From assembly GCA_007922225.1 (NCBI GenBank), contig ML679956.1, forward strand, positions 77,389,848 through 77,453,847: a stretch of 64,000 bases of DNA, in the 5' to 3' direction. The stretch is from Emydura subglobosa (Eukaryota > Chordata > Testudines > Chelidae). Positions 1-11,204 of this stretch are shown here, in pieces. Within the stretch, counting starts at the first letter, position 1. Every line of letters begins with the position of its first letter. A model generated the notes under the pieces. It searched no databases. It was not told the origin of the DNA and saw only the letters and a program-made list of their open reading frames with translations. The position numbers and the translations under genes were made by a program.

Positions 1-129
1 GATGTTCGCTGGGTCAAATAGGACTTCCTTTGGGGGCTCCGGTTCTGGGGGTGGTGCTGGCTTGGGGGCTGCCTTCGGTTCCTCTTTCTTCGGTTCGGGC
101 TTCTTCGGATCGGGCTTCTTAGGGGCCAT
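1..129 (-). CDS. MYL3: Myosin essential light chain, first coding exon (partial), probably MYL3
   Basis: Read on the minus strand from an ATG at 129-127, the exon encodes 43 residues with no stop and runs off the left edge. It starts MAPKKPDPKKPEPKK, continues through an Ala/Pro/Glu-rich linker and ends PKEVLFDPANI. This is the N-terminal extension typical of A1-type essential light chains. In that family the Lys/Pro-rich tip contacts actin, while later EF-hand exons, which lie outside the window, clamp the myosin heavy-chain lever arm in the sarcomere. The PKEV-FD stretch resembles MYL3 (slow/ventricular) more than MYL4 or MYL1, as far as I recall those families. The start has a strong context (A at -3, G at +4). 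The window edge probably falls a codon or so before the exon's splice donor. MYL4 is the main alternative. A KKPDP/KKPEP duplication is visible near the N terminus. Confidence 0.78.
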   Translation of the reverse strand, partial: MAPKKPDPKKPEPKKEEPKAAPKPAPPPEPEPPKEVLFDPANI

Positions 130-163
130 GTTGATTTTTAGACGGTTTTAGAAAGAGGAAAAG

Positions 164-204
<41 letters not shown>

Positions 205-262
205 TGACTGCTCTAGGGTAAAGCAGAGCACAAATTACTCCTCCAGCGGAGGTCTTTATCCC
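130..262 (-). promoter_or_regulatory. MYL3: 5' UTR and core promoter of the light-chain gene
   Basis: On the minus strand a TATA-like GATAAAG lies at 260-254. It would place transcription start near 230-225 and give a 5' UTR of about 95-100 bases. The UTR contains a long CT tract (GA on the plus strand), then a short A-rich leader and the ATG. No AG splice acceptor occurs between the CT tract and the ATG, so the exon appears continuous with the promoter. An E-box (CACCTG on the minus strand) sits at 206-201. The start site is inferred from spacing only. Confidence 0.5.
169..200. repeat. (GA)16 microsatellite in the light-chain 5' UTR
   Basis: There are sixteen uninterrupted GA dinucleotides, which read as CT in the transcript, followed by an A/G-rich continuation toward the ATG. 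The run lies between the predicted start of transcription and the initiator codon. Confidence 0.95.
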
Positions 263-299
263 CGTCGGTCCCTTAATGTCACACATTGTGTCATTCACC

Positions 300-415
300 C
301 ACCCCGTCACATGCCAGGGCCCACAATAGGGGCACTGCTATAAAAGGACAAGACATCTACCCTGCTATTTTAGAGCAGTTGCTTATGGCATTGTCATGAA
401 TTAGCACTTAAATGG
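300..415 (-). promoter_or_regulatory. Candidate proximal muscle promoter sites
   Basis: Three motifs cluster upstream of the TATA-like box. A CArG-like box (CTATAAAAGG, one mismatch from CCW6GG) is at 338-347. An E-box, CACATG, is at 308-313. A TTAAGTG match to the NKX2-5 site is at 411-405. SRF, bHLH and NKX2-5 inputs are common at cardiac sarcomere genes. Single short motifs occur often by chance, so function is inferred from position. Confidence 0.3.
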
Positions 416-1096
416 GAAGAGAGTGTGGGGATTTTAGGCGTGAGGCTGGACCTTGATCAGATGTTTCTTGGGGCAGGGGGAGAGTCTTGCGGGGGGGGGG
501 GGAGTGGATTACACCGCAGGTTCCCATATATGTTTTTATTCCCCCTGGACTCTGCCAGTTACCTTTACCTGTTGCTGAGTGACGGGCTCTTCTAGCACTG
601 AATGAACGCCCTGCCTTTGCTGTACAGTGTTTAGTGGGACTGTGGGTCCTAGTTCCCCGCTGAGACAAGAGGTGTCTCATTTTGAGACGCTGGCTCTCTG
701 ATTCCTAAGAGAGGGTAAGGCAAGAAAGGGGTCTGTTCCCACTGCAGTTAGACACCTGTGGAAGGCCCGTGCCAACGGACTTGGGCTCACTATGTGGACA
801 GATCCTAAGAACCCTGGCCACAGGCATCTTCCCTGGCACCATACGCACAGGCCTCTCCCAAGGGAGATTAAAGGACCCAGCTAGCTGGGCATGTAGTGGG
901 GGACTGGCAGAAGGTAGTGACATGCACATTCATTCCCACTAAAAGTCTCTATAGAAAGAAGGGTTTGACCACAGTGCCTGAGATTTCTGAAACTGCCTTA
1001 GAGACGTGAGTGATGAGTTCCCGTTAAAATCAATAGCAACTGGGTGCCCAGTTTCCCAGGGAAGCTCTGATAATTCAGCCTGTGTTCTGATTGTCA
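416..1096. other. Upstream flank, no recognised feature
   Basis: There is no gene or repeat I recognise. A run of twelve G lies at 491-502. Confidence 0.6.
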
Positions 1097-1230
1097 AGTG
1101 GCGCAGTGCAGTGAAGACACCGCGCAGAACAGAAGCACAGCAGTCGACGGGAGTTACGCAAGGTACTCTGTGTAGCTTGCATAATTCCTGTTGACTGCTG
1201 CCGAATCGCTGGGTAAGTGTAGACCACGCC
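1097..1230. mobile_element. 3' part of a short DNA transposon (TCGA-rich MITE family)
   Basis: The segment containing GCAGTGCAGTGAAGAC through GGTAAGTGTAGACCACG matches the right-hand part of the longer copies at 1855-2150 and 23986-24279. Shared blocks include the GGGAGTTACGCAA-type stretch and the terminal AAGTGTAGACCA. The left half is missing. Confidence 0.65.
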
Positions 1231-1339
1231 TCATTCTTTTTCGGTAAATGTGACTTTCAGGGATTCTACCAGCAGCCCCTATGGGACCTATATTGCTTCA
1301 TATTTGATGGCATTGCTATCTTACGCTCCCCGTCCATCA

Positions 1340-1506
1340 ATCTGTCTCCACCTGTTGTCTTGCTTCTACTTAAATGGCAAGCTGTTTGGGGCAGACACCA
1401 TCTTTTTGTCCTGTGTTTGTACAGCACCTAGCACAGTGGGGACCTGGTCCATGACTGGGGCTTGTAGGTGCTATGGTAGTATACATGATAAATAATAATA
1501 ATAATA
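1340..1506 (+). mobile_element. MIR-like CORE SINE, 3' part
   Basis: The segment carries the tail typical of this SINE: a degenerate 'GGGGCAG..AC..TCT' block, then ACAGCACCTAGCACAGTGGGG, then a (TAA)n tail at about 1493-1506. The tRNA-like head is not recognisable. Confidence 0.7.
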
Positions 1507-1854
1507 TGTTTGTTTCTGCGTCTTGAAAGATCCACTATGCGCCGGCCATCCAGAATCTCCCTCCTGTTTGCAAAGGCGGATGTGAAAATAATCCAGACAC
1601 CTGGTCTGCTTTTCCAGCCTGATATTCACTTCCATTCCCTGTTCCACTGACTATCCCCTGACTTCCAGAGATCACCAATGAACTGTGGGGTTATTAGAGG
1701 TGCGGATCATTTTTTTAAAATGTATCTTTACGTTATCTGACTGGCTGCTACTCAGGATACCTCCATGTGCCTCGCCACACCCCTCCCCCTCTGTAAGGAA
1801 GGTAGAAAAAGGAAACTAAAGCTGCCATATGGCATTTCTGAGGAGGCCGAACCA
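1507..1854. other. No recognised feature
   Basis: Single-copy-looking sequence without a coding or repeat signal that I can support. Confidence 0.5.
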
Positions 1855-2150
1855 AGCCGATGTCTACACTGACGGTGGCAAATTCGCCACTGTCAAATCG
1901 ATTTTTCCAGTTCCATTGAGCGGCAGTGAAGACCCACTCAATCGATATGGAAGTTGATCTAATAAAACCACCTCCCCAAAAAGTGTAGGGCTGCGTCGAT
2001 GGGAACGCATTTCCCGTCAGCACAGCGCAGTGGAGACGGCACGCTAAAGGGAAGTTACGAAGTCGACAGGAATTACGCAAGCTACGCTGCATAGCTTGCA
2101 TAAATCCTGCCCCCGGCCGCCAAATTTTGCCAGCAGTGTAGACCTGCCCA
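1855..2150. mobile_element. Full-length short DNA transposon of the TCGA-rich MITE family
   Basis: The ends are imperfect inverted repeats: GATGTCTACACTG on the left and CAGTGTAGACCTG on the right. The interior matches the 23986-24279 element in order: GGTGGCAAA, the AGTGAAGACCC loop, GCGTCGATGGGAACG, and the TTACGCAAGCTACGC block. It has no coding capacity, so it would have moved with a transposase supplied elsewhere. This copy's target duplication is not clear. Confidence 0.7.
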
Positions 2151-3698
2151 CCCCCTCCATGCAGGGAGAAGCACACTGAAACCATGCGTACTAACAGCCC
2201 CTGCCCAAAGGAAGGTCGGCTGTTCTTCAGCGATCTTAGACTAAATGCCAAGAAAAGCTGCACTCCCTGCTTTTCATCTGACATTTCTTTCTGCTCCATT
2301 TGGGCCGGCCAGAGCTCCCATCTGCAGTGGTCTCTGCTCAGACCCAGGTGACACGTTAAGTGCAAAAAGCGGCGTGTCCGCTGTGAACCCAGCATAAATG
2401 ACATGCTTGGGATCCTCCACGGAAACAGGACAAACTCAGCAGCTAGCTGGCTGCGGGAAAGGTCAGACAAGCCTCCCAGGAGAGTGTTGACTCAAAGCTT
2501 CCCAGCCTTCCTTGCTTCTCCAGTTTCCAGGGTGGATGTTATAACCAAGCGACGTGGCTAGGGGCCCCACATGGGAGGGGGGGAAAAGAGTACACTTTAC
2601 CAGGGCCCGGAGACCCTGGGGGGCCTGGCCCAGGCTGCAACCCCCATTACCCTGAGCAAAAAATGGAGGCTAAATTGTAGATCATGCCTGAGGATATTTA
2701 TAGAAACTTATGTCCCTGGATCTACGTATCTATTGTCCAGATCTTGTGAGATTTGCAAATCTTGGAGATTTGTAACACGGGAGGGGCCCCGTGTTACAAG
2801 TTTGTACAGGGCCCGAAAAAATTAGGCTTTGGCCCTGGCCGTGGCCTGGAGCGTGACAGATACGAGCAATCATCAAGGGCAGCGCTTTATCTGCTCCCAC
2901 TAAAGGGCACTGCAGCGCCGGCTTGGCAGCCCTAGAAGCTTGACAGGCCAAGAGCCTGATGCCCTAGATCCCGGGAAAGAGAAGGGGCAGAGCAAACTCT
3001 CACGCAATGTGCCTTAGCGCTGCCCTGCAAGGGGTCCCTGTTCATTGGTCTAAGCAGCAGGGCTCATCTCCAGCCACTCATTTCACATAGGCCAGATTCC
3101 AGTGCTGTCAATCCGCGCAGGCCTATGGGGGACATACTTATCGGGGTACCTAGCACCCTTAGCGTGACGTGTTTGCGTCACCGTAACTGAAAGCAGAACT
3201 TTCCCATCCCGCTGCAGGAAACTCATTCTGCTGCCACAGGAAGGACAGGGACTGGAGAGCAGATGCTATAGTGACGATGAAGGCCTTAAAGTGCAGAGAT
3301 AGATGCGTGGACCGACAGCGTGGCAATCACACGCGTACCCCACTTGGGCAGAGAGAGCCACTCAGGACCTTGCTGGAAGCAGAGGGAGGGAAGCTGAGGG
3401 CCATATCCCAAGCCTTCCTCGACATATTGCAATGCAAACATTGACAGAGCTCACATGCATAAAGTGCAACCAAATTTTGCTCAGATGCAAAGTGCAACCC
3501 ACATAGCAGGTTATCCCCATACAGGGAGGTAGCTGAAATCCTGCCACGTTTTATGTCTTCTAAAAGGTTTTTTTCTGACATTATTGTAAGTGTCCATTTA
3601 CTTTTTTCTGACTTTACTTCTGTTTTGAGGGAAATTCGCTGCTGGAAAAAAGTGCCAAATGGAAAACAGAAGTTCTCCATGGATACAGAAAATGGGTA
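2151..3698. other. No gene; two adjacent small palindromes
   Basis: I see no exon. Positions 2750-2761 form a perfect palindrome (GATTTGCAAATC). Positions 2770-2781 and 2788-2799 form a perfect 12-bp hairpin with a 6-base loop. The rest is unclassified. Confidence 0.5.
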
Positions 3699-4416
3699 TA
3701 GAATCACAGAATTATAGACGATGAGGATTGGAAGGGACCCTCATGAGGTATCTAGTCCAACCCCCTACTTAAAGCAGGACCAACCCCAACTAAATCATCC
3801 CAACCAGGGTTTTATCAAGCCGGCCCTTAAAAATCTCTAAGGATGGAGATTCCACCACCTCCCTAGGTAACCCATTCCAGTGCTTCACCACCCGCCTAGT
3901 GAAAAACATTTTTCTAATATCCAACCTAGACCTCCCCCACTGTAACTTGAGACCATTGCTCCTTGTTCTGTCATCTGCCACCACTGAGAACAGCCTAGCT
4001 CCATCCTCCCTGGAACCCCCTTTCTGGTAGTTGAAGGCTGCTATCAAATCCCCCCTCACTCCTCACTTCTGCAGACTAAACAAGCCTAGTTCCCTCAGCC
4101 CTTCCTCACGAGTCATGTGCTCCAGCCCCCTAATCATTTTCATTGCCCTCCACTGGACTCTCTCCAATTTGTACACATCCTTTCTGTAGTGGGGGGCCCA
4201 AAATTGGACACAATACTCCAAATGGGGCCTCACCAGCGCCGAATAGAGGGAAATAATCACTTCCCTTGATCTGCTGGCAATGCTCCTACTAATGCAGCCC
4301 AATGTGCCGTTAGCCTTCTTGGAATAAGGGCACACTGAGTCATATCCAGCTTCTTGTCCACCGTAACCCCCAGGTCCTTTTCTGCAGACCTAGGCAGCCG
4401 GTCCCCAAAGTACAGC
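3699..4416 (-). mobile_element. CR1 LINE, 3' end, minus strand
   Basis: The left edge is the complement of the CR1 tail (TATAGAATCACAGAATTATAG). Toward the right it reads back through the 3' UTR into the ORF2 C-terminus. On the minus strand two adjoining frames encode the CR1 end: one with [12 protein letters not shown] and [17 protein letters not shown], the next with [19 protein letters not shown] and [17 protein letters not shown]. They are split by one in-frame stop at 4062-4060. The copy is 5'-truncated beyond the reverse-transcriptase core and is inactive. Confidence 0.95.
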
Positions 4417-5169
4417 ATCGTATGACAAAGGCAGAGCTAACACAAGCTTCCACCACCTTACCCCACTAATGCGCCTCGAGTTAGAGGAAGGACCTCGAAG
4501 AGTCGGGGGAGGGAGGTCTGTCTCCATATCCCATTCAGTCATGGCCCTCATTGCTGAGTCAGCCAACCAAGGGTGTGAATAATTGCTCAGCGTGAGGATG
4601 GTTTGAGGACATGGACAGCAGTTCACTGGGGATCGAGCCCACAGACCACTGAATATCCAGCAAGTCCTATTTCTGAACTGAACATGGCCATGGGGAGAGG
4701 GAAATATCAGGCCATTCAGGTGCCAGAGAGTTTAGCAGCAGCTAAGGATCTTGTCACCTCTGGGGTGAGAAGGTTATAATAACAACCAGGAGCTTTTCCC
4801 ATCCGGAAGTTCACAGACTGTAATTAATTTCTCAGCCATATTCACCGGGTGGTAAAAAGATATTGGAGGAGTGTCTGGAATAGAGAGCCCAGGAAATGAC
4901 TGAATCCTCATTAGGCCCTTCGGGATTGATCCAAAGGATGCTAAAATCAATGGGAGTCTTTCCATACACTTCAACGGGCTTCGAATCAGTCCCTTGCTGC
5001 AGAGCAGCAGGGATGCTTTTTACATGGGCCACCAAAGGTCATTCTCCAATACCAGATGGTACCACCTGGCTAAATAAAGGATGCTCCAGTTGGGAAGAGA
5101 GCATTGTGCAATGTGTGGACAATAATGTTTCATATGCCCAGCACCTTCACCTGACAAAGTGCTAACGAG
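4417..5169. other. No recognised feature
   Basis: No exon or repeat family recognised. Confidence 0.5.
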
Positions 5170-5350
5170 GTAAACCTAATAATGTCCCTCTGGAATAAGT
5201 AGGTATTGTTATTACCATTTGACAGGTAGGTAAACCAAGTCACAAAGAAGTTCAGCAAGTTGCGTTACATCAGTTGTAGAGTTGGGCATAGAAACCAGGA
5301 GTCTTGACTGCCTAATTCAATGCTCTAATCCCTAGATGTCACACCATTGC
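5170..5350 (-). mobile_element. MIR-like SINE, minus strand
   Basis: It contains the reverse of the MIR core: TTATTACCATTTGACAGGTAGG, an AGTCACAAAGAAGTTCAGCAAG-like segment, AGAAACCAGGAGTCTTGACT, and CTAATCCCTAGATG. This is the order of an antisense MIR copy. Confidence 0.6.
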
Positions 5351-5589
5351 TATTCTGTTGGCAACCCAGAGAGAGATGCAGTAGGTATTAGCAACAATTT
5401 TGCTTCCTATTAATAGTCTTTCAGGTGCAAAAAAACATGTTTTTCTTTTTCAGTCACGCTCAGAACAAATGTTGGTGGCAGCTTTCTGTGCCAGAAAGCT
5501 GTTCCGGCGTCAATGGAGCATCTAATACCACATGCTAGGCTTGTTGTGGATCTATTGAAACACTCTTGTTTATTACTTTATGAGAAGTT

Positions 5590-6720
5590 CCACTTGGGCG
5601 CTGGACTGGGATAATCATCAAAGATGGTACAGCGCATCAGAAAATGGGCATTTTTCACTGAAAATTTCGCCTTTTAGACAAAAAGAATCAAAATCCAAAA
5701 TATTTGAGGACCAAACCAGAATATTTCAATTCAGAAATGCTGCCATGGTGCCGCATGGGAGTTGTAGTTCAGGAGCCTCACACTCCCATCCTCCTCCATC
5801 AGTCCATCTCCCGAGTCAGACTACATTTCCTGTGCTGTACCACAGTCTCCCTGCACGGTGAAGTGAAGAGAGTGCATCATGGGAATTCCTTGATGTTGTG
5901 AAATTTGGAAAGGGAGGCCAGCCCATGCAAAAAATTGAAGGCATGAAGAAACTGACTAACAAACCATTCCTATGAAGCACCACAGGGGATATCTGAATTT
6001 AAATATTTCAATTTTCAGAAATTTTCAATTTTCAGAAATATTTCAATATTTTAGTTTTCAGGCTTTTTTTTTTTTTTGACAAGAAATGAATTTTCTGTGG
6101 AAAGCAGGCACTTTTTGTGAAAATTGCATTTAGTCAAAATCCCAATTTTCCATCGAAAACCAGTTTTGATGGAAACATGTTTACCAGACCTAAAAGAGAT
6201 GCTGTGGGCACATCACAGGAGGTTGTTCTGTGGCTTTTCCCAGACAGGCATGTCCTCCATAAGAATTAAGACAGTACTCACTTTCAGCATTGTCCCTGGA
6301 GAAGAACAGCAGAGAATTTTTTGCTGACTTGCATGCAAAAGCTGACGCATGTTCGTGTTCCTTCAATTTCCACCCCAGAAGATGCCACGTCAGTCACTGA
6401 ATGGAGAGGGGAAGCTTTCAACCATATCTGCTAAGATGGCGATTCAAGCTCTATATACTGAAATAGCCAAATATTTCACATTTTCAATAAAATTTCAAAT
6501 TTTGAAAATTCAAACAAAAAACTGGGGAAAATGCTAGTAAACTGTCATCATTCCCCCCTCCCCCTTCTCTTTTTGGAACAATTGTACAGCTGGTGAAATT
6601 ATTTTTATAATCTGAAATTTTGACATTCACAAATTGAAATTGTTCAGTTTTCAACATTTCACATTTTGGAAAAAATGGGGAAAAAATTGAATAGAGTTGC
6701 CCCACACCCTTTTTTCCCAG
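5590..6720. repeat. AT-rich, self-complementary TTTC/GAAA repeat tract
   Basis: The stretch alternates ATTTTC, GAAAAT, TTTCAATTTTCAGAAA and similar words on both strands, with a T run at about 6067-6078. Similar tracts occur at 15890-16120, 19020-19330, 33855-34260, 45790-45970 and 62550-62650. They look like decayed copies of one fold-back element family. I cannot set its ends. Confidence 0.4.
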
Positions 6721-6786
6721 CTCTGTTCAGTTAGATGTGTTTAAAAATCTGCTTTAATATACGTGCAATTAAAAATATATACCCCC

Positions 6787-6905
6787 AATCTAATTTCTAT
6801 TTCTTGCATCTGACGAAGTGGGTTGCAGCCCACGACAACTTATGCCTGCAGAAATTAAATTGGTTAGTCGTTAAAGAGCTACAGGACTCTCGTTTTTTGT
6901 TTGTT
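6787..6905 (+). ncRNA. Hammerhead-ribozyme-like repeat tail, Penelope-type
   Basis: CTGACGA at 6810-6816 matches the CUGANGA half of the hammerhead core. It is followed by a perfect 5-bp helix (GTGGG 6818-6822 with CCCAC 6829-6833) and by GACA at 6834-6837, where an active ribozyme has GAAA. Flanking strands at about 6788-6808 and 6847-6863 can pair over roughly 15 bp with bulges, as helix I would. Penelope-like retroelements are known to carry minimal type I hammerheads. The changed GACA suggests this copy does not cleave. The TTAAAGAGCTACAGGACTC stretch to the right is the rest of the repeat. Assignment to Penelope is inference. Confidence 0.45.
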
Positions 6906-9900
6906 TGTTTTTTTAAATACATAGGTTTTTAATGTGTAGTCACTTTCTGTTAAGTTTAGAAGTAAAGGGTAAGAGAAGAGTTGGAAGACATGAAAGTAGA
7001 TGGATGGATGTCACACAAAAAGAACTGATTAGCTGAAGAATTTCCTAGAAACTGCTTCAAGATAGAGTCCTTCTTATCCATTCCAGTCTAAGAACTGACC
7101 CCTAATGATGGGACTAAAGCTAATAGAAAAAGGAGAATTGTAGTCACTTTATTACTTCTAGCTCTATGGAGAAACACAATCATTCTGTTATAGACCTCTG
7201 GGCAACTATCAGATGACCTGAACCGGTGTGTGTAGTGGAGGACTATATCGGACCATACAAGTTACCATTTCTGTATGTCTGTAGCCACATGAAAACTTCC
7301 AAAATGCTGCTTTAGGGAGATGTTATTAAGAGCGTGGGGAAACCAGGTTTCCAATTTCAAAAGGTTGGTGAAAATGTTCATCAAAATGTTGAACTGTGAT
7401 GAAGGCTGGGAAGAAAAATTGGCAAAATTAGCTTCACCCAACTGACTAGAGTGGAGCTGGGCCAACGTACAGACTCTTTTCCAGTCGTCCCCTCCCTTCT
7501 TCTCTTCTTTCCCTCTCTCTCTCTCTCCCCCTTTGGTGACAAGCTGGATCATAGGCTCATATGACACCGTGACTATTTTTTACAGCCTTTGCCTGTCCCC
7601 ACATATATCGCAATGCAGCTGCCATAAATTAAAAAAAGCTGAGCACTGCAGAGACAGCTGCAGTGCAGGGTGAAGGTGGATTTCTTTTCTTCTCTCAGGC
7701 TCCATTGTTTTCAATCCGGTCAACTGGAAATCAATCCTGGGGCCACAGAGTAACAGCTGCTTGCTTCTGGCAACTTGGAACGCATGTAAGAGTTGACATA
7801 GGTCTAGACTATGCTAGGAAAATGACCCAGTGCATGTCAACAATGGAACCAATGCAGCCAACACTGCATGTAGTTGGACTGAAAGATTGGAGCAGGAAAA
7901 TATATGTTAAAACCTTATAAATGTTATCTGGTGCAGAGGACAATTGGCAATTAAATCATGCTTCTGCTTGTAGCGATCGAAAGGAGAATTTTAACTTAGT
8001 GCAGTTAGCCCAGGCCTCCACCACTTCAGCTAACTCCTTTATCTGGTAGGTGCACTATGATCCTGCAGTGTATCCACCATCAGAGGGGAACGCGACACAT
8101 ACTCTGCCAGAACGTCACCCTGAATCCATTATCGGCAATGGGGAGAGATGGAAAATAATCTGCCCATGTGTGAACTGCGCTGTTCAGTGTGTGCCATGCG
8201 TCTCCTTTCAATGGCTCAGGTTCTTGAGTTGGCCGCTGCTTCTATGTCTAAAAGCGCAGCCCCTCCACCCAAAGTCTTTAAAAAAAACCAAACAATTGTT
8301 CACATGCGGAAAGCTCACAGGAGTAAAGACACAGAGCAGGGGGCCGGTCCCTGATCCATTCACATATAGTAACTCTCACTGCCCACCTCCACCTATATGT
8401 CAGGGCTCTGACACAATGCACCAGTGTCTATGGCTGCAGAGTGGTAATTACATTGCAGTGTGGACGTGGGTTTAATACCCCGTAAAACTGCATTCCGACA
8501 AGCAGCTACTAAGGGTAAACGGCAGGTAGAATGTAACCTGCTGCTGAGTGTGTGATACGGGGCTGCCGATGGCGGGAGATTCCAAGGGACACTGGGGGGA
8601 AGCTGATGAGATGGGGAAAGACCTAGCAGCTGTGGAGTACAGCCCAGGCCACAAGGCCTCCTGGGTGTGACTGGGAATCAGCTGCGGGCGATAACTAACT
8701 GACGACTTTTGCAGTCACTTCCGCAGTGGGATTGAGTGAGGAGCCCAGCACAGGGACGGAGGGAGAATGGGTATCCTGACGCTGCTAGGGAATAGCCAGG
8801 GCCTTGAGAAGGCAACGGGGAAGTAGCTGAGATGCAGGGCCACCCTGGCCAGCCCATGAATTGGGCCCAGTGAACTAGGTATCGGAGGACCAGGTTCCTG
8901 AGTGGGTTTTGAGCACCTGCAGCTCCTGTCGAAGTCAATGGCGGCGGAGGGTATTCAACATCTCTTAGGTTCAGGGGATTACAGCCTAGAGATGGAGAAG
9001 AGTCCAGCCTGTCCTTCTCCCTGCCACTGTCTGTTTGTCCCTCTATGCACTGCCGTTGCTTTGCTGCAGTCCTCCTGGACGTGCAAGCTTCAGCTCCTCC
9101 TCATGCAGCTACAGTGCATGGCAAATGTAGCTGGTGTCCCAGCTGGCTGCGGGATCCTAGATCCAAGGCACTGAATCTCAATGTCTCTCAGCTTTCCCCA
9201 TCACTTCTGCACTGCATGGGTGGGGAGCCCCAGAGCGCTCACGGAGGTCCCAAAGTCCTGTCCCAACATGCACCGGGGTTGAGCGTAAAACCTGGGATGA
9301 ACTTTCTTTGGTTGCGCCCAAGTTCTGGTCAGGAACGGGGAGGGGATATTCCCAGGGCTTTGCAAACCTTCCCGATAAGCACAGCAGCGTGAAGAGTGCA
9401 CTGGAGACGCTCCTGCGCTCGTTGTGATGATAATACACCTGGTGAGCAAGCTATTAATCCGCCTTTGATGGGAGGTCAGATGGCAGGAAAGTCCCCAGTT
9501 CCCGAGAAATAGCGAGGGGCGCATTAGGATGCAGGACACCGGGGGTGCTTTGTGAGCAGAGCCCTGATCCTGACAGGAGCTGAGCAGTAGCAACTCCCAG
9601 TAGAATGTTTGGGGCCCCTTTAAGAACCCGCTCCATTTCCAGCTGCCTTCTCATCCCAGAATCCTTCAATTCCCCCTTCACCAGCAGTGCTCGGCAAAAC
9701 CAGAACTCAAAAGTTCCCCCTGAAAGCACAAAGTCATTCATCAGTTCCAGCTCCACACAGTCTCCCGGGGTTCCCTAGCTCATGGCCAGGCCTTCTGGCT
9801 TTGACAGTCCCAGAGACTCCTCCCAGCCACCCCCCTGCCAGCAACTTCACGTTGCCTTTTATTTCTGGAGTACCTGGCTCCTCTTTGGTGCGGCTCATCT

Positions 9901-9959
9901 TGTAATTAGGGCCCCAGGCGCTCTAGTCCCAGGGCAAGACACCCTGTTCCAGGCCCCAA
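6906..9959. other. No gene recognised; one CT microsatellite
   Basis: A short (CT)n run lies at 7511-7527. Open frames here are short, overlap on both strands and show no known domain. I see no exon with usable splice signals. Confidence 0.45.
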
Positions 9960-10205
9960 AAGAGATTGAAGTCCCACTGTGCTATGTGCTGTACAGACAT
10001 ATAGAAAGAGATAGCCCCTGTCCTGAAGAATTTACAATCTGGAGAGGCAAGGCAGAATTTTCATATCCATTTTACAGGTGGGGACCTGAGGCGCAGGGTG
10101 ATGAAGTGATTTCCCCATAGGGAGCTCTGTGGCACAACTAGGAACTAAACCCAGCTCTCTGAAGGCCCTGTCTAGTGCGTTAACCCACAAGACCGTCCTT
10201 CCACA
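9960..10205 (-). mobile_element. MIR-like SINE, minus strand
   Basis: In order it contains CTGTACAGACATATAG, ACAATCTGGAGAGGCAAGGC, CATTTTACAGGTGGGGACC, TGAGGCGCAGGGTGATGAAG and AACTAAACCCAGCTCTCTG, ending near GTGCGTTAACCCACAAGACC. This is a nearly full antisense MIR-type copy. Confidence 0.75.
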
Positions 10206-11204
10206 TTTTATTATCCTACCCAGTGGCTGGCTACAATCCCTCTATAAGACACACGGAAGGAGCAATGATTAATTCCCGAGGTCTCTCCTATAGTGATCAT
10301 ATTCTCGGCCATCAATTTCTTTGGTGTTCACCTAGATGGGATTTTTTTAAACGGGATTTTCACAGGGGTTGGCATGCACACATGGAATCCTCGTGCATGA
10401 GGTCACACGTGTACAGTAACACTGTCTCCCAAAATACACACCTTCCTTTTTCATGCAGTGGAATCTCTGGCCTAAGAGTGAAACCCAACTCTACTTGTGA
10501 GAGCCGTAACTCAATCTGCAGCAGCAGCCGCAGCTCAGGAACAATGCTTGCACGGTGCTGGCTGCAGAGGTAGCTAAAACCTGGCCTGGTTGTGGGGATT
10601 TTCTGGGCTGCCTGTCTCCCCTCTGTGACCTTGAAAATGTGGGACACTGTATGAGAGGTCACTTGGGTTAAGAAGAAAAGCCAAGCATATTGGAGGGGGA
10701 TGGTGGCATGGCAAAGAGATGGGCCCATGCATCCAAATTAGGATCCAGATCCAAACTTCTCCAAAGCCTGTAGGTGCTCAGATCCAGCTTAGGTATTGAT
10801 TCTTTATAGAGACGCAGCCCAGCCATAGAGGGGGAATAGGGATCCACAGTTCAGGGGTGCTCATCCAGGGTTTGGCTGTGGGCCACGCTGTATCTTTGCT
10901 GTAGTACCTCACTCTCATTCTCTACTGACAGAAACGTTTGCCAGGAATGGAGATGCCATTTCCGATAACGTAAGCGCCAAGTCGAGCCCTCTCCCCAAAC
11001 TATAACTGAGCCTTCCATGAGGTGTGAATACTTTGGCTAACTTTTCTCTCCTGTTTTGGGTTCCATCTGCACTTTTTGGCTTCCAGCTGTGAAGTATCAA
11101 GAAAGATTTCCAGCCTGGTTTTGCAGCGTCAAGAGCGTTGGGCAAGATTTGGATGCACATCTGAAGTTTGAGGTGTGACTGGAACCTCCCAGCTGTTGTC
11201 TGTT
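10206..11204. other. No recognised feature
   Basis: No exon or repeat family recognised. Confidence 0.5.

Noticed and set aside
365..373. CTATTTTAG as a MEF2 site upstream of the light-chain gene
   Set aside because: It is one base shorter than the CTA(W)4TAG consensus.
1748..2470. 240-codon open frame on the minus strand
   Set aside because: It runs across a MITE (1855-2150), has no known domain and no conserved motif. It is a chance frame.
3699..4416. Many CR1-derived open frames as host genes
   Set aside because: They match the CR1 ORF2 C-terminus that recurs at 16645, 21588, 33147, 47434 and 54139, so they are transposon remnants.
7020..7060. CTGAAGA...GAAA as a third hammerhead
   Set aside because: The bases between the two motifs cannot form helix II.
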